Notes: generated by a model not told the origin, from the sequence alone. A DNA stretch of 62,963 bases from Promicromonospora sukumoe (GCF_014137995.1 NZ_JACGWV010000004.1:1-62963); one strand, 5' to 3'. Shown: positions 17,463 to 26,388, counted from the first letter of the stretch. Numbers and translations are program-made.

Positions 17463-18374
17463 GTGTCCGTCGCCGAACTTGTCGCAGACCGCCGGACCAA
17501 GGCGCTGCAGGAGCGTGCCGAGAACCGGGCCCTCACCAAGCTGACGATCGGGCCCTCCCCGTGGGTCCGTGTCGGTGCCCTCGCCGCGCTCGTCGTGCTC
17601 GCGGGCCTCTGGCTGCTCCCCGTCGCCTGGGGCGCCGTCACCAGCTTCAAGCAGGAGGCCGAGGCCGCCCTGCCGGCGTCGTGGTGGCCCACCATGGGCT
17701 GGACGGCCGACGCCTATCGCCAGGTGCTCAGCAACAGCGACCTGCTGATCTGGATGGGGAACAGCCTCGTCGTCGCGGTGCTCGTGACCGTGCTGACCGT
17801 GCTGATCTCCGCCATGGCGGCGTTCGCCTTCTCGCAGACGATCTTCAAGGGCCGCGGCCTGCTCCAGTGGCTGACCGTCGCCTCGATCATGATGCCCGGC
17901 CAGATCCTCATCGTGCCGCTGTTCCGGCAGATGCAGGTCATGGGCCTCGTGGACACGTTCGCGGGCATCGTGCTGCCGCAGATCGTGGCCCCCGTGATGG
18001 TGTTCATCCTCAAGCGGTTCTTCGACGCCATCCCGCAGGAGCTGCTCGACGCCGCCCGGATCGACGGGGCGGGCACGTTCCGGTTGTTCTGGACCATCGT
18101 GCTGCCGCTGTCGCGGTCGATCCTCGTGGCCGTGGCGATCTTCGTGTTCATCGGCGCCTGGAACAACTTCCTGTGGCCGTTCATCGTCACGACCGACCCG
18201 CAGTTCATGACGCTGCCCGTCGGCCTGTCCACCGTGAAGAACGCCTACGGCGTGCAGTACGCGCAGAACATGGCCTCCGCGATGATCGCGGCGCTGCCCC
18301 TGCTCGTGGTGTTCATGCTGTTCCAGCGCCGCATCGTCCAGGGTGTCGCGACCACCGGCATGGGCGGGCAGTAG
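17463..18374 (+). CDS. Sugar ABC transporter permease (MalG type), importer 2
   Basis: 303 residues from GTG with AAGGAGG 6 nt upstream, one base after the previous stop. Six TM segments are predicted, with EAA loop ELLDAARIDGAGTFRLF. There is no ATPase gene in this locus either, as in importers 1 and 3. Confidence 0.9.
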   Translation: MSVAELVADRRTKALQERAENRALTKLTIGPSPWVRVGALAALVVLAGLWLLPVAWGAVTSFKQEAEAALPASWWPTMGWTADAYRQVLSNSDLLIWMGNSLVVAVLVTVLTVLISAMAAFAFSQTIFKGRGLLQWLTVASIMMPGQILIVPLFRQMQVMGLVDTFAGIVLPQIVAPVMVFILKRFFDAIPQELLDAARIDGAGTFRLFWTIVLPLSRSILVAVAIFVFIGAWNNFLWPFIVTTDPQFMTLPVGLSTVKNAYGVQYAQNMASAMIAALPLLVVFMLFQRRIVQGVATTGMGGQ

Positions 18375-18390
18375 TACGCGACAATCGGGT

Positions 18391-19563
18391 GTGGCCATTC
18401 CGACCCCCCGCCCTTCGCAACGCCCGCACCTCGCCGCGGTCGTGGAGGATCACCTCTACGCCGCGGCGGGGTGGGCGCTCGCCCGCGCCGGCTGGCGGCC
18501 CCGGCTGGAGGCGTACGCCGGGTACGGCACGCCGGACCGCGTCCGGGTGCTCGCCCGCGTGGTGCTCTCCCCGCAGCGCCCCGGCGCGCCGAACCGGGAC
18601 GCGCTCCGCGCCGGCCGGCGCGGGTTCCGGCACTTCATGACCGTGCCCGCGCCCGAGAGGCGCGTGCGGATCCAGGTGGGCGGCCGCACGACGACGGTCA
18701 CGAGCGACCGCGCCGGGTACGTCGACGTCGAGCTCGCCACCGACGAACCGCTGACCGACGGCTGGCACACCGCCCTCGTGACCTGCCTCGACGGGCCCGA
18801 CCTCGGTGAGGCCGAGGCGCCGCTCCGGGTGCTCGACGAGTCCACGCGGTTCGGCGTGGTGAGCGACATCGACGACACGACGATGGTGACCGCCGTGCCC
18901 CGGCCGCTGCTCGCGGCGTGGAACACGTTCGTGCGGCACTCCAGCGCGCGGCGGGCCGTGCCGGGCATGCCCGAGCTGTACCGGAGCATCCAGCGCGCGC
19001 ACCCCGACGCCGCCTTCTTCTACCTCTCGACCGGCGCCTGGAACACGGCGGGCACCCTGCGCGCGTTCCTCTCGCGCCACGCCTACCCGCCGGGCCCGCT
19101 GCTCCTGACCGACTGGGGCCCCACTCTCACCGGGTGGTTCCGCAGCGGCCAGGCCCACAAGAGGGCCAGCCTCGACCTGCTCATGTCGTGGTTCCCGCAC
19201 GTCCGCTGGGTGCTGATCGGCGACGACGGCCAGCACGACGTCGAGATCTACCAGGACTACGCGCGCCGCCGTCCGGAGCAGGTGCGGGTCGTGGCGATCC
19301 GGCAGCTCACCGGCGGGCAGCAGGTGCTCGCGGGGAACGCGCCGCACGTCGGGAACGGGTCCCACGGCGGGAACGGGTCCCACGGCGGGAGCGGCTCGGG
19401 CGCCGGGAACGGCGCGCCCGCCGGGGCCGGCCCGGACGCCGGGACGGCGACGGCCGGGGCCGGCGGCTCGCCGGTGCCGACCGTCGCGGGTCCCGACGGC
19501 GACGAGCTGGGCCGCCGTCTCGCCACCGTGCCGGGCGTGCTCGACGACGGGGACCCCGCCTAG
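18391..19563 (+). CDS. App1-like phosphatase (DUF2183)
   Basis: About 390 residues from GTG 18391, 16 bp after the permease stop. An N-terminal beta-rich domain leads to the HAD-like catalytic motif VVSDIDDTTM, the DxDxT signature of DUF2183/actin-patch App1 phosphatidate phosphatases. FFYLSTGAWNT and LIGDDGQHDVEIY follow. The last 70 residues are a low-complexity tail with three GNGSHGG-like repeats, probably disordered. The substrate in bacteria is unknown; phosphatidate is the eukaryotic precedent. Confidence 0.82.
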   Translation: MAIPTPRPSQRPHLAAVVEDHLYAAAGWALARAGWRPRLEAYAGYGTPDRVRVLARVVLSPQRPGAPNRDALRAGRRGFRHFMTVPAPERRVRIQVGGRTTTVTSDRAGYVDVELATDEPLTDGWHTALVTCLDGPDLGEAEAPLRVLDESTRFGVVSDIDDTTMVTAVPRPLLAAWNTFVRHSSARRAVPGMPELYRSIQRAHPDAAFFYLSTGAWNTAGTLRAFLSRHAYPPGPLLLTDWGPTLTGWFRSGQAHKRASLDLLMSWFPHVRWVLIGDDGQHDVEIYQDYARRRPEQVRVVAIRQLTGGQQVLAGNAPHVGNGSHGGNGSHGGSGSGAGNGAPAGAGPDAGTATAGAGGSPVPTVAGPDGDELGRRLATVPGVLDDGDPA

Positions 19564-19599
19564 GCCCGGCGTCTCAGACCAGGCCTCTCAGACCCGGCC

Positions 19600-20352
19600 T
19601 CAGACCTGGTTCGCGCCGCCGTCGACGTAGAGGTTCGCGCCCACGACGTAGCTGCTCTGCTCCGAGGCCAGGAAGGCGATGGCCGCGGCGGCCTCCTCGG
19701 ACTCGCCCATGCGCCCCTTGGGCACGGTCGCGGCGGCGTGGTCCCGGATCGCCGGCATCGCCTCCTCGCCACCGTTGACGGCGGTGCCGCCGGGGGTGTC
19801 GATCCAGCCCGGCGAGAGCACGTTGACCCGGATGCCGCGGCCCTTGAGCTCGTTGGACCAGGTCCGGGCGAACGACCGGAGGGCCGCCTTCGACGCCGCG
19901 TACGCGCCGAACGCCTCCATGCCGCGGTCGGCGGCCGTGGAGCCGGTCAGGATCACCGAGGCCCCGTCGCTCAGCAGCGGCAGCGCCTTCTGCACGGTGA
20001 ACAGCACGCCTCGGGTGTTGACCCCGAAGGTGTGGTCGAAGTGCTCCTCGGTGGTCTGCTCCAGCGTCACGAACGCGCTGACGGCGGCGTTCGCCACGAG
20101 CACGTCCAGTCCCTGGCCGTGCGCCCGCACGGCCGCGTAGAGGCGGTCGAGGTCCTCGGGCTTCCCGACGTCGCCGACCACCCCGGTGGCCCGGTCCTCC
20201 CCGATGGTCTTCACGGCTGCCTCCAGCTCGGCCGCGCGTCGTCCCATGACGAACACGTACGAGCCCTCGTCCGCCAGCCGTACGGCGGTGGCGAGGCCGA
20301 TCCCGGTGCTGCCGCCGGTGACCACCGACGTCTTGCCCTCGAGCTGTCCCAT
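19600..20352 (-). CDS. Short-chain dehydrogenase/reductase
   Basis: 250 residues, the classic SDR length. The start is ATG 20352 with GGAGA upstream; ATG 20364 is possible. Cofactor motif TGGSTGIG, structural NAA, catalytic Ser in LTGSTA, and YAASKAA (YxxxK). An acidic residue is not obvious after the second strand (MGRR instead), which favours NADP(H). Divergent from the AraC gene, which probably regulates it. Confidence 0.9.
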   Translation of the reverse strand: MGQLEGKTSVVTGGSTGIGLATAVRLADEGSYVFVMGRRAAELEAAVKTIGEDRATGVVGDVGKPEDLDRLYAAVRAHGQGLDVLVANAAVSAFVTLEQTTEEHFDHTFGVNTRGVLFTVQKALPLLSDGASVILTGSTAADRGMEAFGAYAASKAALRSFARTWSNELKGRGIRVNVLSPGWIDTPGGTAVNGGEEAMPAIRDHAAATVPKGRMGESEEAAAAIAFLASEQSSYVVGANLYVDGGANQV

Positions 20353-20443
20353 GGGTGTCTCCATCACTCTCTTCAGCGGTCTGATCCGGTCGAGCCCTTC
20401 GGCCCGGTCTCGATCCTGCGCGAGCGATGTCGTACGATCCATA

Positions 20444-20476
20444 ACGCACAGTCCAAGGTTCTTTACGCATCGTCCA
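20444..20476. promoter_or_regulatory. Direct-repeat operator, AraC type
   Basis: ACGCACAGTCCA (20444-20455) and ACGCATCGTCCA (20465-20476) share 10 of 12 bases and are offset by 21 bp, two helical turns. AraC-family proteins bind such direct repeats. The site lies between the divergent SDR and AraC genes and touches the araC ribosome site. Confidence 0.65.
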
Positions 20477-20487
20477 GGAGGCACTCG

Positions 20488-21435
20488 ATGCTCGGTTTTC
20501 AGGACCCGGTCGCGGACGCGATCGGCCTGCTCCGGCCCCGCACGGTGGTCGGGCCCAGCCTCCGGGCCGTGGGGGAGTGGGCGCTGCGCTTCGAGCCGTT
20601 CCTGCACGTGCGGATCGGCGGCGTCGTGCACGGGTCGTGCTGGCTGATCCTGGAGGGGCAGGAGCCGGTGCTCCTGCGGGCGGGCGACACCTTCATGCTC
20701 GGCAACCCGCCGCCCTACGTGCTGGCCGGCACGCCCGACGCGCGCCCGCGCCCCGCGGAGCAGGCCTGGGCGACCGCCGAGGACGGGCTCGTGCGGATCG
20801 GCCCGGAGTCCGAGGACGACGTCTACATCTGCGTCGGGCACATCGGGTTCGACGACGACAACGCCGCCCTCCTCACCGACCTGCTGCCGCCGCTCGTGAT
20901 CGTCCGCGCGGGCGATCCCCACGGCGGGCGGCTCGCGCAGCTCATCGACCACCTGGCCACCGAGGTCGGGGTCGCCGCGGCCGGCGGCCCGCTGGTGCAG
21001 AACCACCTCGCCCAGATCCTGCTGGTGCACATGCTGCGTGCCCACGCCGGCCAGACCGACCGGCCCACGGGCTGGCTCGGCGCCCTGAACGACGACGGCA
21101 TCGGCGCCGCCCTGCGCGCCGTGCACGCGGACGTGGCGCACTCGTGGACGCTCAACGAGCTCGCCGGCATCAGCCACATGTCACGGTCCGCGTTCGCCCA
21201 GGCCTTCAAGAGCCACGTCGGGGTGCCGCCGCTGGAGTACCTCATCCAGTGGCGCATGAGCCTCGCGCGTGACGCCCTGGTGCGGGACACGCTGTCGATC
21301 TCCGAGCTCACGCAGGCCACCGGCTACCAGTCCGAGAGCGCGTTCAGCACCGCGTTCCGCCGCGTGGTGGGCTCGTCGCCCGCGAAGTTCCGGGACGAGG
21401 CGCGGAGGGACTACGCGGTTTCTTCCACCGTCTGA
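20488..21435 (+). CDS. AraC-family regulator with N-terminal cupin
   Basis: 315 residues; AGGAGG is 6 nt before ATG. The N-terminal half is a cupin_6-type sensor (VHGSCWLILEGQEPVLLRAGDTFML). The C-terminal double HTH is complete (WTLNELAGISHMSRSAFAQ; YQSESAFSTAFRRVVGSSP). By analogy with this family it senses a small molecule and controls the divergent SDR gene. Its 3' end (GTCTGAACCTGCGGTTC) resembles the 101-bp element found after the next gene. Confidence 0.9.
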   Translation: MLGFQDPVADAIGLLRPRTVVGPSLRAVGEWALRFEPFLHVRIGGVVHGSCWLILEGQEPVLLRAGDTFMLGNPPPYVLAGTPDARPRPAEQAWATAEDGLVRIGPESEDDVYICVGHIGFDDDNAALLTDLLPPLVIVRAGDPHGGRLAQLIDHLATEVGVAAAGGPLVQNHLAQILLVHMLRAHAGQTDRPTGWLGALNDDGIGAALRAVHADVAHSWTLNELAGISHMSRSAFAQAFKSHVGVPPLEYLIQWRMSLARDALVRDTLSISELTQATGYQSESAFSTAFRRVVGSSPAKFRDEARRDYAVSSTV

Positions 21436-21460
21436 ACCTGCGGTTCTGCTCATCCCCTTC

Positions 21461-21514
21461 GAGACCTAAGTTTCTTCGCTTTCGGCCGCTCCAAAGCGAA
21501 GAAACCTAGGTCTC
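21461..21514. terminator. Long bidirectional palindrome terminator
   Basis: 22-bp arms with one mismatch (21461-21482 and 21493-21514; core AAGTTTCTTCGCTTT) and a 10-nt loop. It lies between the convergent araC-type and NYN genes. It is much more AT-rich than its surroundings. Confidence 0.7.
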
Positions 21515-21525
21515 AAAGGAGAGAC

Positions 21526-21626
21526 GGCTCAGGCTCTACCTTTGCCGCCTGAGCCTGCGGTTCCGCTTCGGGCGGGTGCCTCGTTCCTCGGCCCCCACCC
21601 TGCGCTGCATCTCCGGCTCAGGCGGT
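21526..21626 (-). repeat. 101-bp gene-end element, copy 1
   Basis: Aligns over exactly 101 bp with 40592-40692. The conserved interior is GTGCCTCGTTCCTCGGCCC / CACCCTGCGCTGC. The inverted repeat GCCGCCTGAGCC / GGCTCAGGCGGT includes the last codons and stop of the NYN gene. Its variable bases differ from copy 2 by compensating changes, so the pairing is preserved. Confidence 0.75.
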
Positions 21627-22889
21627 GACCAGGTAGTCGTCCGCGTCGTCGTCCCAGGCCAGGGAGACCGTGCCCGCGGCCTCCGCCGCCTTCGCGAACT
21701 GGAGGAACCCGCGGAAGCCGAGCGCCTTCTCGGAGAAGTCCGGGCGACGCTTGCGCACCGCGTTCTTCAGGCCGGACAGCGCGGCCGAACCGTTGGAGTC
21801 CTGCACGACGTCGCGCAGCAGCGCGAAGGCCGCGTCGGTGTCGCCCTGCTCGGGCAGCGACACCTCGGGGTCGCCCGCCGAGGGGCCTGGCGCCAGCTCC
21901 ACGAACCCGCGGTCCGCGAGGAACCGCAGGAACTCGCCGAACGTGCGGAACCCGTAGTCCGACTCGCTGAACGTGGCGTCCTTGCGCAGCAGCGTCCGCT
22001 TGAGGGCGGACGCGGTGACGGCGCCGCTGGTGGACGACTGCAGGTCGCCGAGCGTCTGCGCCACCCGGACCTCCATCGGCGCGTCGCTCGTGCCCGACCC
22101 GTCCTCCTCCTGCTCGGCCTCGATGACGGCCTCGATCTCGGCCTCGGCCTGCTCCAGGGCCTCGGCGGGCACCGGAGCGGGCTCCGCCTTCTTCCGCCGC
22201 CGGGTCGCGGGCTTCGTCTCGGCCTCGGCCGGTGCCTCGGCGGACGTCTCGGGTGCGTTCGCGTCGGCGACGGCCTCCGCGACCGCCTCCGCGGCCTTGG
22301 CGCGGCGCGACGTCGCCGGAGCCTTCTGCGCCGTGGCGCGCTCCGCCGTGCCGGACTTGCGGGCACGCGAGCCGCGCTTGGGGGCCGGGGCGCCCTGGTC
22401 CTCGTCGGGCACCTCGACGCCCTCGAGGCGGTCGTAGAAGAGGAACTCGTCGCACGCGGCCGGCAGCAGGCGCGACGTCGACTTCTCGACGCCGACGCCG
22501 ATGACGCGCTTGTTCAGCTCGCGCAGCTTGTGGACCAGCGGGGAGAAGTCGCTGTCGCCCGTGCACATCACGAACGTCGAGATGTAGTCGCGCTCGAAGG
22601 CCATCTCGATGGCGTCGACCACCATCTTGATGTCGGCGGCGTTCTTGCGGGAGGCCCCCATCCGCTGGGTCATCTCGATGAGCTCGACCTGGTGCCGCGT
22701 GAGCATGCGGCGGTCCTCGTCGAAGTAGGACCAGTCCGCGTACGCCCGGCGCGCGACGACGCGGCCGCGCACGGCCAGCGCGTCGGCGATCGGGCCGAAG
22801 TCGAACTGCATCCCGCCCAGGTGTTCCCGGGCGCCGAGCGCCAGGTTCTCGTAGTCGATGAAGACTGCCAGGCGTTCTTCGAGGTCCAT
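21618..22889 (-). CDS. NYN-domain RNase-like protein with two LOTUS/OST-HTH domains
   Basis: 423 residues from ATG 22889 (GTG 22898 possible). The N-terminal NYN/LabA-like domain has the acidic nuclease residues in AVFIDYENL, ADIKMVVDAI and CTGDSDFSPLV. A charged linker of about 100 residues (Ala, Glu and Lys-rich) follows. Two helical modules (SALKRTLLRKDATFSESDYGF; GLKNAVRKRRPDFSEKALGF) look like OST-HTH/LOTUS domains. An RNA-binding endoribonuclease is likely; the target is unknown. Confidence 0.85.
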   Translation of the reverse strand: MDLEERLAVFIDYENLALGAREHLGGMQFDFGPIADALAVRGRVVARRAYADWSYFDEDRRMLTRHQVELIEMTQRMGASRKNAADIKMVVDAIEMAFERDYISTFVMCTGDSDFSPLVHKLRELNKRVIGVGVEKSTSRLLPAACDEFLFYDRLEGVEVPDEDQGAPAPKRGSRARKSGTAERATAQKAPATSRRAKAAEAVAEAVADANAPETSAEAPAEAETKPATRRRKKAEPAPVPAEALEQAEAEIEAVIEAEQEEDGSGTSDAPMEVRVAQTLGDLQSSTSGAVTASALKRTLLRKDATFSESDYGFRTFGEFLRFLADRGFVELAPGPSAGDPEVSLPEQGDTDAAFALLRDVVQDSNGSAALSGLKNAVRKRRPDFSEKALGFRGFLQFAKAAEAAGTVSLAWDDDADDYLVTA

Positions 22890-23038
22890 GCCCGCCACTC
22901 TAGGGGGTCCTCAGCGACGGAGCGGTCGGAGCCGCGCTCGCCCGACGCTCCGCAGGACGAAATGACGAGCGGGTGAAAAGACGGTTCCGAGGCCATGTCC
23001 CACGGCCCGGAAGTTCACCCGTTGCCTAGGATTTGGGC

Positions 23039-23659
23039 ATGGCCGAGGCGACCGCCGGACACGACGACGACCCGATCTCCAACCGGAGTCGGATCATCGG
23101 TGCTGCGGTCCGCCTGACGTGCGAGCACGGCTGGTCGAAGGTGACGATGGGCCGCCTCGCGACCGAGGCCGGCGTGAGCCGCCAGACGGTCTACAACGCG
23201 GTCGGCAGCCGCGACGACCTGGCCGAGGCGATGGTGCTCACGGAGTCCGCGCAGTTCGTCTTCCGTATCGTCGAGGCCTTCGACAACCACCCCGACGACC
23301 TGCTGCCCGCGATCCACGAGGCCGTGGAGAGCACGCTGCGGTTCGCCGAGGGGAACGCGCTGCTGCGTGCCGTGGTCTCGGCGACGCACGGCGCGGACAC
23401 CGAGCTGCTGCCCCTGCTCACCACGCACTCGGAGTCGCTGCTCGGCACAGTGAAGGTGGTCGTCCAGGACCGGGTGGACCGGTACGAGGTCACGCTGCCG
23501 CCGGAACGGATCGCGGCGACCATCGACATCGTGGTGCGGACGGCGCTGAGCCACGTCATGCAGCCGACGGCGTCCCCGCGCGAGACGGCGGACTCGATCA
23601 CGTGGCTCGTGGCGTGCGTCCTGGGACGCACGGAGGAGCTGGTCGTCTCCCGCGCGTGA
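23039..23659 (+). CDS. TetR-family regulator
   Basis: 206 residues. HTH at about residues 30-50 (VTMGRLATEAGVSRQTVYNAVG). ATG 23039 lies 7 nt after a TAGGAT -10 box (23027-23032) and has no ribosome site, so the mRNA is probably leaderless; TTG 23033 is the alternative. It sits upstream of an F420-dependent oxidoreductase in the same direction and may regulate it. Confidence 0.87.
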   Translation: MAEATAGHDDDPISNRSRIIGAAVRLTCEHGWSKVTMGRLATEAGVSRQTVYNAVGSRDDLAEAMVLTESAQFVFRIVEAFDNHPDDLLPAIHEAVESTLRFAEGNALLRAVVSATHGADTELLPLLTTHSESLLGTVKVVVQDRVDRYEVTLPPERIAATIDIVVRTALSHVMQPTASPRETADSITWLVACVLGRTEELVVSRA

Positions 23660-23703
23660 CGCCCCGCGCTTGACGCCCGGCGTCGGCGGAGGAGGATCGG
23701 TGC

Positions 23704-24576
23704 ATGCGAATCGGCACCCACTTCATGCGTTTCGACTCGATGGAACCCGCCGGGATGCGGACCGAGCTGGCGGACGCCGCCCGGTACGCCGACGAGGGCG
23801 GCGTCTCGTGGATCTCCGTGATGGACCACTACTTCCAGATGGAGCACCAGGGTTTCCCGGCGTCGGACCCGATGCTGGAGGCGTACACGACCCTGGGCTA
23901 CCTGGCCGGGGTGACCGAGAAGGCGCAGCTCGGCGCACTGGTCACGGGGGTGACATACCGGTACCCGGCCCTGCTGGCCAAGATCGTGGCGTCGCTCGAC
24001 GTGGTCTCCGGCGGGCGCGCGACCTACGGCATCGGCGCCGCCTGGTACGAGAAGGAGCACGCGGGGCTGGGGGTGCCGTTCCCGCCGGTCAAGGAGCGGT
24101 TCGAGATGCTCGAGGAGACCGTGCGGATCGCCCGCCAGATGTACGACCCGCAGGAGGACGGCCCGTTCGAGGGCAAGCACTTCCAGCTCGCCGAGACGCT
24201 GTGCTACCCGCCGCCCTTGTCGGGGCCGGAGATCATGATCGGCGGCTCCGGCGAGAAGAAGACCCTCCGGCTCGTGGCCCAGTACGCCGACGCGTGCAAC
24301 CTGTTCGCCGAGACCCCGGAGCGGCTGCGCCACCTGCTCGACGTGCTGCACCGGCACTGCGACGACGTGGGGCGCGACTCCGCCGAGATCCGCGTCACCA
24401 TGCTGCACCGCGGCAGGCCGATCGGCCCGGACGACACCGCGGCCTTCGTCGAGGAGATGCGGGGCTTCGCCGTGCACGGGGTGGACACCGTGATCCTGCG
24501 CCCGCCGGGCACGTCGCTCGCCGCGTGGGTGCGCGACGCGGTGCTCCCGGTCGTGGAGCCGTGCGCCGACCTGTGA
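23704..24576 (+). CDS. LLM-class F420-dependent oxidoreductase
   Basis: 290 residues with the luciferase-like TIM-barrel pattern: GTHFMRFD start, WISVMDHYFQ, QLGALVTGVTYR, DVVSGGRATYGIGAAWYEKE and IMIGGSGEKKTLRLVAQYAD. These match the actinobacterial F420 branch. It follows the TetR gene by 44 bp with GGAGGA upstream, so the two probably form one unit. Substrate unknown. Confidence 0.88.
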   Translation: MRIGTHFMRFDSMEPAGMRTELADAARYADEGGVSWISVMDHYFQMEHQGFPASDPMLEAYTTLGYLAGVTEKAQLGALVTGVTYRYPALLAKIVASLDVVSGGRATYGIGAAWYEKEHAGLGVPFPPVKERFEMLEETVRIARQMYDPQEDGPFEGKHFQLAETLCYPPPLSGPEIMIGGSGEKKTLRLVAQYADACNLFAETPERLRHLLDVLHRHCDDVGRDSAEIRVTMLHRGRPIGPDDTAAFVEEMRGFAVHGVDTVILRPPGTSLAAWVRDAVLPVVEPCADL

Positions 24577-24579
24577 CTC

Positions 24580-25239
24580 TCAGCCGGCCACCTCGGAGGC
24601 CCCGGCCGCCGCGACCCGGCCGGCCTCCGCGGCCCGGCGGAGCACCACCGGGCACGTAGCCAGGTGGTCGTCCACCAGGCCGCAGGCCTGCATGGCCGCG
24701 TAGGCCGTGGTCGGGCCGATGAACCGGAAGCCCTCCTTCTTGAGCGCCTTGCTCATGGCCTTCGACTCGGCCGTCCAGGCCGGCAGGTCCGCGAACGTGG
24801 CCCGGCGCGCGTGCTCGGTGGGCTCCGGGGCGAAGGACCAGAACAGCTCGTCGAGCGTGCGGCCCGAGTCGTGCAGCGCGACCACGGCCCGCGCGTTGTC
24901 GACGGTGGCCTCGATCTTCATCCGGTTCCGGATGATCCGGGCGTCGCCGAGCAGCCGCTCGACGTCGTCGGGGCCGAAGGCCGCCACCCGCTCGGGGTCG
25001 AAGCCCTCGAAGACCTCGCGGAACGCCGGGCGCTTGCGCAGCACGGTGATCCAGGAGAGCCCGGACTGGAAGCCCTCCAGTGCGATGCGCTCCAGCAGGG
25101 CCTGGTCGCCGTGCACGGGCACGCCCCACTCGTCGTCGTGGTACGCCGAGTAGAGGGGGTCGCCGTCGCCGAAGCAGCGCTGGGCCGGGGCGGCGTCGTC
25201 GCCCGGCGTCCTGAGGTCTGTCACGCGGTCAGTGGTCAC
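24580..25239 (-). CDS. tag: DNA-3-methyladenine glycosylase I
   Basis: About 219 residues. Family motifs are strong: YHDDEWG near the N-terminus, FQSGLSWITVLRKRPAFR, RIIRNRMKIEATVDNA, and FRFIGPTTAYAAMQACGLVDDH. It excises 3-methyladenine from alkylated DNA. A zinc-snap Cys (RCFGDG) is present. GTG 25239 or GTG 25257 could be the start; neither has a strong ribosome site. It converges on the F420 gene with only 3 bp between. Confidence 0.92.
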   Translation of the reverse strand: MTTDRVTDLRTPGDDAAPAQRCFGDGDPLYSAYHDDEWGVPVHGDQALLERIALEGFQSGLSWITVLRKRPAFREVFEGFDPERVAAFGPDDVERLLGDARIIRNRMKIEATVDNARAVVALHDSGRTLDELFWSFAPEPTEHARRATFADLPAWTAESKAMSKALKKEGFRFIGPTTAYAAMQACGLVDDHLATCPVVLRRAAEAGRVAAAGASEVAG

Positions 25240-25378
25240 GGCACCACTCTGACCCACGGCACCGGCACTCCGCGCCGGTCGGCCGCCCGCCTGTGCACGA
25301 CGTCCGAAAACCGCTGCCTGTGGTCGCGCCAGGACCGTTGATCCGCCCTGCCGAGGGGCTCCCGGCCGGCATCACCGG

Positions 25379-26275
25379 TCACGAACCGACGCCGCCGATC
25401 GCACCCCGCCGCCGCAGGTAGGCGTCGACGCCGTCGAGCACCACGGTGATGCCGAACGCGATGTCGTCGTCGGCGGGCGAGTCGATCGTCCCTCCCTGCC
25501 ACGACGCGAACGACGCGAACAGGTTCGGGTACGCCTGCGGCCCGGCGTACTTCAGGAGCACCGTCTCGAAGTCCGCGAAGGGGTCGGCAGCCTCGATCGC
25601 GGCGGGGTCCAGGTCCGCCTCGGGAGTCTCGTCGGGCAGCCCGGCGTCGCGCCGGACCTTCTCCACCGCCGCGCGCCGGGTCTCGACGTGCACCCGGGCC
25701 TCGCCCAGCACGTGCTGGGCCAGCAGGCCGACGATCGCGAGCTTCTCGTCCGCGGGCAGGTCCACGTCGCGCAGGGCGCCGAACGCCTGGTCCATCCAGC
25801 GTACCCGGTTGGGCCCCGGCGGGACGGCGGACAGCGGCAGGTCGAGCATCCACGGGCGGGTGATGGCGAGGTCGATCTGGGCCCGGGTCCAGGCCTCCAG
25901 CCCGGCCCGCCAGCCACCGTCCTCGGGTATGTCGGGCAGGTCGGCCGCCACGGCGTCCGACATGAGGATCAGCAGCTCGTCCTTGCCGGACATGTGCCGG
26001 TACAGGGCCATCGACGTGTAGCCGACGGCCTCCGCGACCCGGGCCATGGAGACGGCGGCGAGGCCCTCGGCGTCGGCCAGGTCCATGGCTGCCCGCACGA
26101 TCTGCCCCGCGGAGAGCGCGGGCTTCGGCCCGCGGCGGCGCGGCGCGGCGTCCCCCCAGAGCCGCTGCACGACGACGGGCAGCTCGTGCTCCCGCGCCGC
26201 GGGCTGCGGCTGCTCGGGCGTCTCCGGGGGCTGCCCGGCCGGCCCGGGCGTGTCGTCGGTGCGCATCGGCTCCAT
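25379..26275 (-). CDS. TetR-family repressor of the DrrAB-like exporter
   Basis: 298 residues from ATG 26275 with a purine-rich ribosome site. A Pro-rich N-terminal extension of about 45 residues precedes the HTH (AVSMARVAEAVGYTSMALYRHM). The C-terminal half is of the TetR_C type seen in large actinobacterial drug-sensing repressors (MLDLPLSAVPPGPNRVRWMD). It is divergent from an ABC exporter with an inverted repeat between them, which suggests drug-induced derepression. Confidence 0.88.
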   Translation of the reverse strand: MEPMRTDDTPGPAGQPPETPEQPQPAAREHELPVVVQRLWGDAAPRRRGPKPALSAGQIVRAAMDLADAEGLAAVSMARVAEAVGYTSMALYRHMSGKDELLILMSDAVAADLPDIPEDGGWRAGLEAWTRAQIDLAITRPWMLDLPLSAVPPGPNRVRWMDQAFGALRDVDLPADEKLAIVGLLAQHVLGEARVHVETRRAAVEKVRRDAGLPDETPEADLDPAAIEAADPFADFETVLLKYAGPQAYPNLFASFASWQGGTIDSPADDDIAFGITVVLDGVDAYLRRRGAIGGVGS

Positions 26276-26323
26276 CCTGCCCTGCTCCGCCGGGATGATC
26301 CGACCCGAAACTCTCTTGACCCC

Positions 26324-26369
26324 ATACTGTTTACGCCCCACACTAAATCGCGTAGGCCATAAACAGTAT
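26324..26369. promoter_or_regulatory. Probable TetR operator
   Basis: Perfect inverted repeat ATACTGTTTA (26324-26333) and TAAACAGTAT (26360-26369), with half-site centres 36 bp apart. TTGACC (26316-26321) beside it may be a -35. It lies between the divergent repressor and exporter genes in an AT-rich island. Confidence 0.6.
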
Positions 26370-26388
26370 CTGGACGGAAGAAGGAACC

